From Halalkalicoccus paucihalophilus (GTDB lineage Archaea > Halobacteriota > Halobacteria > Halobacteriales > Halalkalicoccaceae), in assembly GCF_001593955.1 (NCBI RefSeq), contig NZ_LTAZ01000004.1:248001-312000 (forward strand): a stretch of 64,000 nucleotides of DNA, given 5' to 3'. Below are positions 60,415-64,000 of this stretch, one piece after another. Position 1 is the stretch's first letter. Every line of letters starts with the position of its first letter. A program made the translations under genes and the position numbers. The notes under the pieces are model-generated. The model was not told where the DNA came from. It saw only the letters and a list, made by a program, of their open reading frames with translations, and did not search any database.

Positions 60415-60542
60415 CTCTCTTCTGATCCCCTTCCAATTATTTTATTCTTCTGACCCTGTCTATATTCTACTATGTGGAGAGCTATCGATTTTGACGATTA
60501 TAATTAACTCTAATTTGAGACAACGTTCGCGGATAACAGGGG

Positions 60543-60550
60543 CTTTTAGA
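60543..60550 (+). promoter_or_regulatory. TATA-like box for ppc
   Basis: CTTTTAGA centred about 27 bp upstream of the ATG at 60574, supporting this start and a leaderless message. Confidence 0.5.
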
Positions 60551-60573
60551 GGGGGGCCGTGTTGTGGACACGC

Positions 60574-63330
60574 ATGGACGACGAGTTGCACAACCGGACC
60601 GTCAACCAGGACGTTCGGGAGCTCGGCGCGCTCGTGGGGGACACGATCCGCGAACAGGCCTCACGCGACGACTTCGAGACCGTCGAGACCCTCAGAACCG
60701 CCTCGATCGCCTACCGCGACGGCGAGGCGGACTCGAGACAGGGGCTCCATCAGGTCCTCGACCGACTCCCGCCCGAACGAGAGAGCATTGTCGCGCGCGG
60801 ATTTACCACCTACTTCGAACTGATCAACCTCGCCGAGGAGCGCGAGCGGGTCCGCGCGATCCGTACCAGCTCTCAGGAACGCTCGCTCGGGGACAGCCTC
60901 GAGGTCGCCGCCGAAGCGCTGGCCGAGGAGGACGAGCGGACGGCCGAACGGATCCTCGAGGACGTGCTTATCGAACCTACGTTCACCGCCCACCCCACCG
61001 AAGCGCGACGAAAGACGGTCAAATCCAAGCTCCGGACGGTCGCACTGGATCTGGAGACCCTCGACGAGCGTGCGCTCACCGACAAGGAGCGCGGGCACGT
61101 CGAGCGCGACATCGACAGCGAGGTCGTCAGTCTTTGGCAGACCCCGCAGGTCAGAAACCGCCGCCCCGAACCCACCGACGAGGCGATCAACGTCCAGTGG
61201 TACCTCGAGAACACGCTGTTCGACGTGGTCGGCGAGGTCTACGACGAGTTCGAGGGCGCCCTCGAGGAGGCGGGCCACGACATCGACGTACCGAAACTCT
61301 TCGAGTTCCGCTCGTGGGCCGGCTCCGATCGGGACGGCAACCCCTACGTCACCCCCGAGGTGACCGCGGAAACCTTGGATCGCCAGCGTCGGGTCGTCCT
61401 CGAACGCTACCGGGACGCGCTCAAACGCCTCTCGGGAGTGCTGAGTCAGGACGGGGGCCGGATCGACGTCGGAGAGGACTTCGAGAAGTCGCTCTCGGCC
61501 GATCGCGAGCGCCTCCCGGAGGTCGCCCGCGAGGCCGAGGAGCGGTACCCGCGCGAACCGTACCGCCAGAAGCTGAAGCTGATGCGCGAGCGGATAAACC
61601 GGATCGACGACGTCCGTCCCGGCGGCTACGAGAGCGCGGCGGAGTTCCGCGCCGATCTCGACGTGCTCGCCGAGAGTACCGAGGAAAACGGCGCCGAAAG
61701 CGTCGTTTCGGCCCACGTCGACCCGCTTCGCCGGCAGGTCGACACGTTCGGCTTCTCGCTTGCGAGCCTCGACCTGCGCGACCACCAGGAAAACCACACC
61801 GAGGCCGTCGCAGAAGCGCTCGCGCTCGAGGGGATCGATTATCGGGATCTCTCCGAAGAGGAACGCACCGAGACGCTCACCGAGGCCGTCCTGCAGGACG
61901 AGGCGGTCATCGATCCCGCGGCGCTGTATCGCGACGAGGACGCCGACATCTCCGAGACCGCCCGCACGGTATTGGAGCTGTTCGCCCGGCTGGCCGACTG
62001 GCAGGCCGAGTACGGCGACGACGCCATCGACACCTACGCCATCTCGATGACCGAGGAGCCGAGTCACGTCCTCGAAGTGCTCTTTTTGGCCGAGCAGGCC
62101 GGCGTTATCGCCCTGCCCGATCACTCGGGGATCGACATCGTGCCCCTCCTCGAGACCGAGTACGCGCTGTCGGGCGCCCGCCGGATCATGGGTACCCTCT
62201 TCGAGAACGAGGCCTACGAACAGGCGCTGGCCGCGCGGGGCGATACCCAGGAGATCATGCTGGGGTACTCCGATTCGAACAAGGAGAACGGCTTTCTGGC
62301 CGCGAACTGGTCGCTGTACGATAACCAGCGCCGCCTCGCCGAGATCACCGACGACTTCGACGTGACGATGCGGCTGTTCCACGGGCGCGGCGGGTCGATC
62401 TCCAGAGGTGGCGGGCCGATGAACGAGGCGCTGCTCGCACTGCCCAACGAGTCGGTCTCCGGGCAGGTGAAGTTCACCGAGCAGGGCGAGTCGATCGCCG
62501 AGAAGTACGCCAACCCCCGGATCGCGGAGCGAAACATCGAACAGATGGTCAACGCGCAGGTGCGCGCACGCCAGCGCGCGCTGCACGAGCCCGAAGAGGA
62601 GGTCGAGCAGGAGTGGGTCGAGGCGATGGAGACGATGGCGAGTGCCGCCCGCGAGGAGTACCGCGACCTGCTCGAGAGCGAGGGGTTCGTCCGTTACTTC
62701 GAGCAGGCGACCCCAATCACCGTGATCGAGGAACTCAACCTAGGCTCTCGGCCCGCATCCCGAAGCGAGGAGCGCACCGTCGAGGACCTGCGGGCGATCC
62801 CGTGGGTGTTCTCGTGGACCCAGTCGCGGTGTATCCTGCCGGGCTGGTACGCGCTCGCGGCCGGAATCGACGCCTACCTAAAGGGTGGGGATTCGGAATC
62901 CGCCGAAAAGGCAAGCGGCGACGCCGCGAACCGGGGCGGCGACATCGAGACCCTCCGGGAGATGTACGACGAGTGGCCCTTCTTCCGGACGACGCTCGAT
63001 AACGCCGCGCTGGCGCTCGCCCGAACCGAACCGGAGATCGCCGCCGAGTACGCCGGCCTCGCCGAGTCCTCGCTGCGCGAGACGTTCTTCCCCCGAATCG
63101 AGGGGGAGTACGAACGCGCGGCGGAGCTGGTGACCGAGATCGCGGGCCGCGACTCGCTGGTACGGCGTGACTGGCTCGAGGAGAGCCTCCATCGGCGCAA
63201 TCCCTACGTCGACCCGCTGAACCTGCTGCAGACCCACCTGTTGGGTCAGACCCACCGCACGGACGCCGAGGAACGGACCCTCCGGCTCACGGTGAAGGGG
63301 ATCGCCGCAGGCATGAAGAACACGGGCTAA
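60574..63330 (+). CDS. ppc: Phosphoenolpyruvate carboxylase (bacterial-type)
   Basis: Makes oxaloacetate from PEP and bicarbonate to refill the TCA cycle. The 918-aa protein has the catalytic His motif TFTAHPTEARRKTVKSKL, the FRSWAGSDRDGNPYVT segment, LFHGRGGSISRGGGPMNEAL and the QxR-containing WVFSWTQSRCILPGWYALAA. It is the long bacterial type, not the short archaeal PpcA. A slightly variable insert (GGDSESAEKASGDAANRG) follows the last motif. The start at 60574 has a TATA-like box at normal distance. The stop overlaps the convergent gene by 4 bases. Confidence 0.95.
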   Translation: MDDELHNRTVNQDVRELGALVGDTIREQASRDDFETVETLRTASIAYRDGEADSRQGLHQVLDRLPPERESIVARGFTTYFELINLAEERERVRAIRTSSQERSLGDSLEVAAEALAEEDERTAERILEDVLIEPTFTAHPTEARRKTVKSKLRTVALDLETLDERALTDKERGHVERDIDSEVVSLWQTPQVRNRRPEPTDEAINVQWYLENTLFDVVGEVYDEFEGALEEAGHDIDVPKLFEFRSWAGSDRDGNPYVTPEVTAETLDRQRRVVLERYRDALKRLSGVLSQDGGRIDVGEDFEKSLSADRERLPEVAREAEERYPREPYRQKLKLMRERINRIDDVRPGGYESAAEFRADLDVLAESTEENGAESVVSAHVDPLRRQVDTFGFSLASLDLRDHQENHTEAVAEALALEGIDYRDLSEEERTETLTEAVLQDEAVIDPAALYRDEDADISETARTVLELFARLADWQAEYGDDAIDTYAISMTEEPSHVLEVLFLAEQAGVIALPDHSGIDIVPLLETEYALSGARRIMGTLFENEAYEQALAARGDTQEIMLGYSDSNKENGFLAANWSLYDNQRRLAEITDDFDVTMRLFHGRGGSISRGGGPMNEALLALPNESVSGQVKFTEQGESIAEKYANPRIAERNIEQMVNAQVRARQRALHEPEEEVEQEWVEAMETMASAAREEYRDLLESEGFVRYFEQATPITVIEELNLGSRPASRSEERTVEDLRAIPWVFSWTQSRCILPGWYALAAGIDAYLKGGDSESAEKASGDAANRGGDIETLREMYDEWPFFRTTLDNAALALARTEPEIAAEYAGLAESSLRETFFPRIEGEYERAAELVTEIAGRDSLVRRDWLEESLHRRNPYVDPLNLLQTHLLGQTHRTDAEERTLRLTVKGIAAGMKNTG

Positions 63331-64000
63331 TAGGTCCGACGGAGCCCGTCGAGCCACGGTTCGTTCGCGTTCGTCACCCAGTCGACGAGGCCGACGGCCT
63401 GTCGGATCGTGACGAAGTTGTAGGTTCGGTTCCAGGGGTAATCGATGTCGTAGCCGGCGTTTCCATCGCTCCGATAGAGCGCGGGCAGTCCCTGGTGGAT
63501 CCCCCGTACCTCCTCGAACAGCCGGTGGCGCACGTCCCGGAGCTCGGGGTTTCGAGCGCGCCACTTGCGCTCGTGGAGCCGGTCGAGGATCGCCTGTAGC
63601 GCCGCGTCCCGATCCGATACCCCCTCGGGGAGGAACACGAGCGGTTCGCCGAAGTCGCTCGCGGCGAAGAACACGAGATGGCCGTCGAACCCGTCGTTTC
63701 GATTCCGAAGCACCGCCCGAACCGCATCGTGGTCGAGGGTGGAGCGGTACGACTCGCGCATGTAAAGCGCCCGTTCGAGCAGTTCGCGGTATCGCTCGTC
63801 GGGGTCGCTCGCAGTCGGTTCCGGCGGCGGATCCTCGCAGGCCGGATGGGGCGCGCCGACCGGTTCGCCCTCGAACGGGAGACGCTCGCCGCCACGAGCG
63901 ATCGGCCCGCCTGCGGCCGTCCCCGCCATCATCGAGAGCACGCCGGCGAGCGCGCCGCTCGCCCGGAGAAGACGCCTTCGAGAGCCGTCGATATCGTTCG
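63327..64000 (-). CDS. Tat-exported protein of unknown function (partial, 5' end outside window)
   Basis: The frame continues to the right edge without a stop. Upstream of the nearest internal start codon the translation reads NDIDGSRRRLLRASGALAGV then LSMMAGTAAGG, a twin-arginine signal peptide, so the true start is just beyond base 64000. The mature protein is soluble, with RYRELLERALYMRESYRSTL, FDGHLVFFAASDFGEPLVFL and YPWNRTYNFVTIRQAVGLVD. No family is recognised. It is convergent with ppc (4-base overlap). Confidence 0.75.
   Translation of the reverse strand, partial: NDIDGSRRRLLRASGALAGVLSMMAGTAAGGPIARGGERLPFEGEPVGAPHPACEDPPPEPTASDPDERYRELLERALYMRESYRSTLDHDAVRAVLRNRNDGFDGHLVFFAASDFGEPLVFLPEGVSDRDAALQAILDRLHERKWRARNPELRDVRHRLFEEVRGIHQGLPALYRSDGNAGYDIDYPWNRTYNFVTIRQAVGLVDWVTNANEPWLDGLRRTY

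Noticed and set aside
1-64000. CRISPR arrays, insertion sequences, rRNA genes, replication origin
   Set aside because: No regularly spaced repeats, transposase-like proteins, rRNA motifs, orc/cdc6 gene or ORB-like repeats were noticed on reading both strands.

Overview
The window is chromosomal DNA of a haloarchaeon (class Halobacteria). The supporting signs are high GC with strong GC bias at third codon positions, very acidic proteins, twin-arginine signal peptides, many start codons about 25-28 bp after a TATA-like box (leaderless transcripts), an archaeal S10/spc ribosomal protein operon, coenzyme F420 genes and an HTH-10 (Bat-like) regulator. The species cannot be fixed from the sequence alone.

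Layout. 0-5.6 kb: end of a membrane protein, cofC-cofG (F420 deazaflavin synthesis), a decayed CetZ tubulin fragment, an NDUFA9-like dehydrogenase, tmk, a lone 2-oxoacid dehydrogenase E1 alpha. 5.6-9.7 kb: DoxX / ring-cleaving dioxygenase / TetR / FAH-type hydrolase / TatD-type hydrolase, tied together by two copies of a TACCA-N2-TGGTA palindrome that I read as the TetR operator. 9.8-13.3 kb: TrkA-type K+ regulator with a stand-alone RAM protein, a CNNM/CBS membrane protein, tRNA-Gly. 13.5-28.0 kb: SPOUT methyltransferase, then L3-L4-L23-L2-S19-L22-S3-L29-rnp1-S17-L14-L24-S4e-L5-S14-S8-L6-L32e-L19e-L18-S5-L30-L15-secY, all on + with start/stop overlaps or gaps of a few bases.

28.0-37.6 kb: the adk / EMC3-like DUF106 / cmk / cbf5 group, separated from secY by about 3 kb of accessory genes (Rieske protein, YeiH-type exporter, small proteins); then an alpha/beta hydrolase, an HTH-10 regulator and tRNA-Pro. 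37.9-44.7 kb: membrane proteins, a Tat lipoprotein of the aspartoacylase family, a Gfo/Idh/MocA dehydrogenase and a CPA2 antiporter with two Usp domains. 44.7-57.5 kb: ilvD; a giant secreted GH97 protein followed closely by a four-carbon acid-sugar kinase, a PdxA-family dehydrogenase, a LarA-type racemase, a DHDPS-family lyase and a GntP permease; then a divergent ketoacid-reductoisomerase-like gene. I infer that the 50.5-56.4 kb block takes up and degrades tetronic/aldonic acids. 57.6-64 kb: Usp, an RFAP-synthase-like GHMP enzyme, two zinc proteins including TFS, an AT-rich single-gene island encoding a membrane-anchored HEPN-like protein, ppc, and a truncated Tat-exported protein at the edge.

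Most unusual signals: the TetR two-operator regulon with Trp-rich upstream ORF, the GH97 protein with inserted carbohydrate-binding-like and C-terminal DOMON-like domains next to acid-sugar genes, the HEPN island, and decayed 3' copies of both tRNA genes 137-154 bp downstream of each. No CRISPR array, insertion sequence or rRNA was seen.
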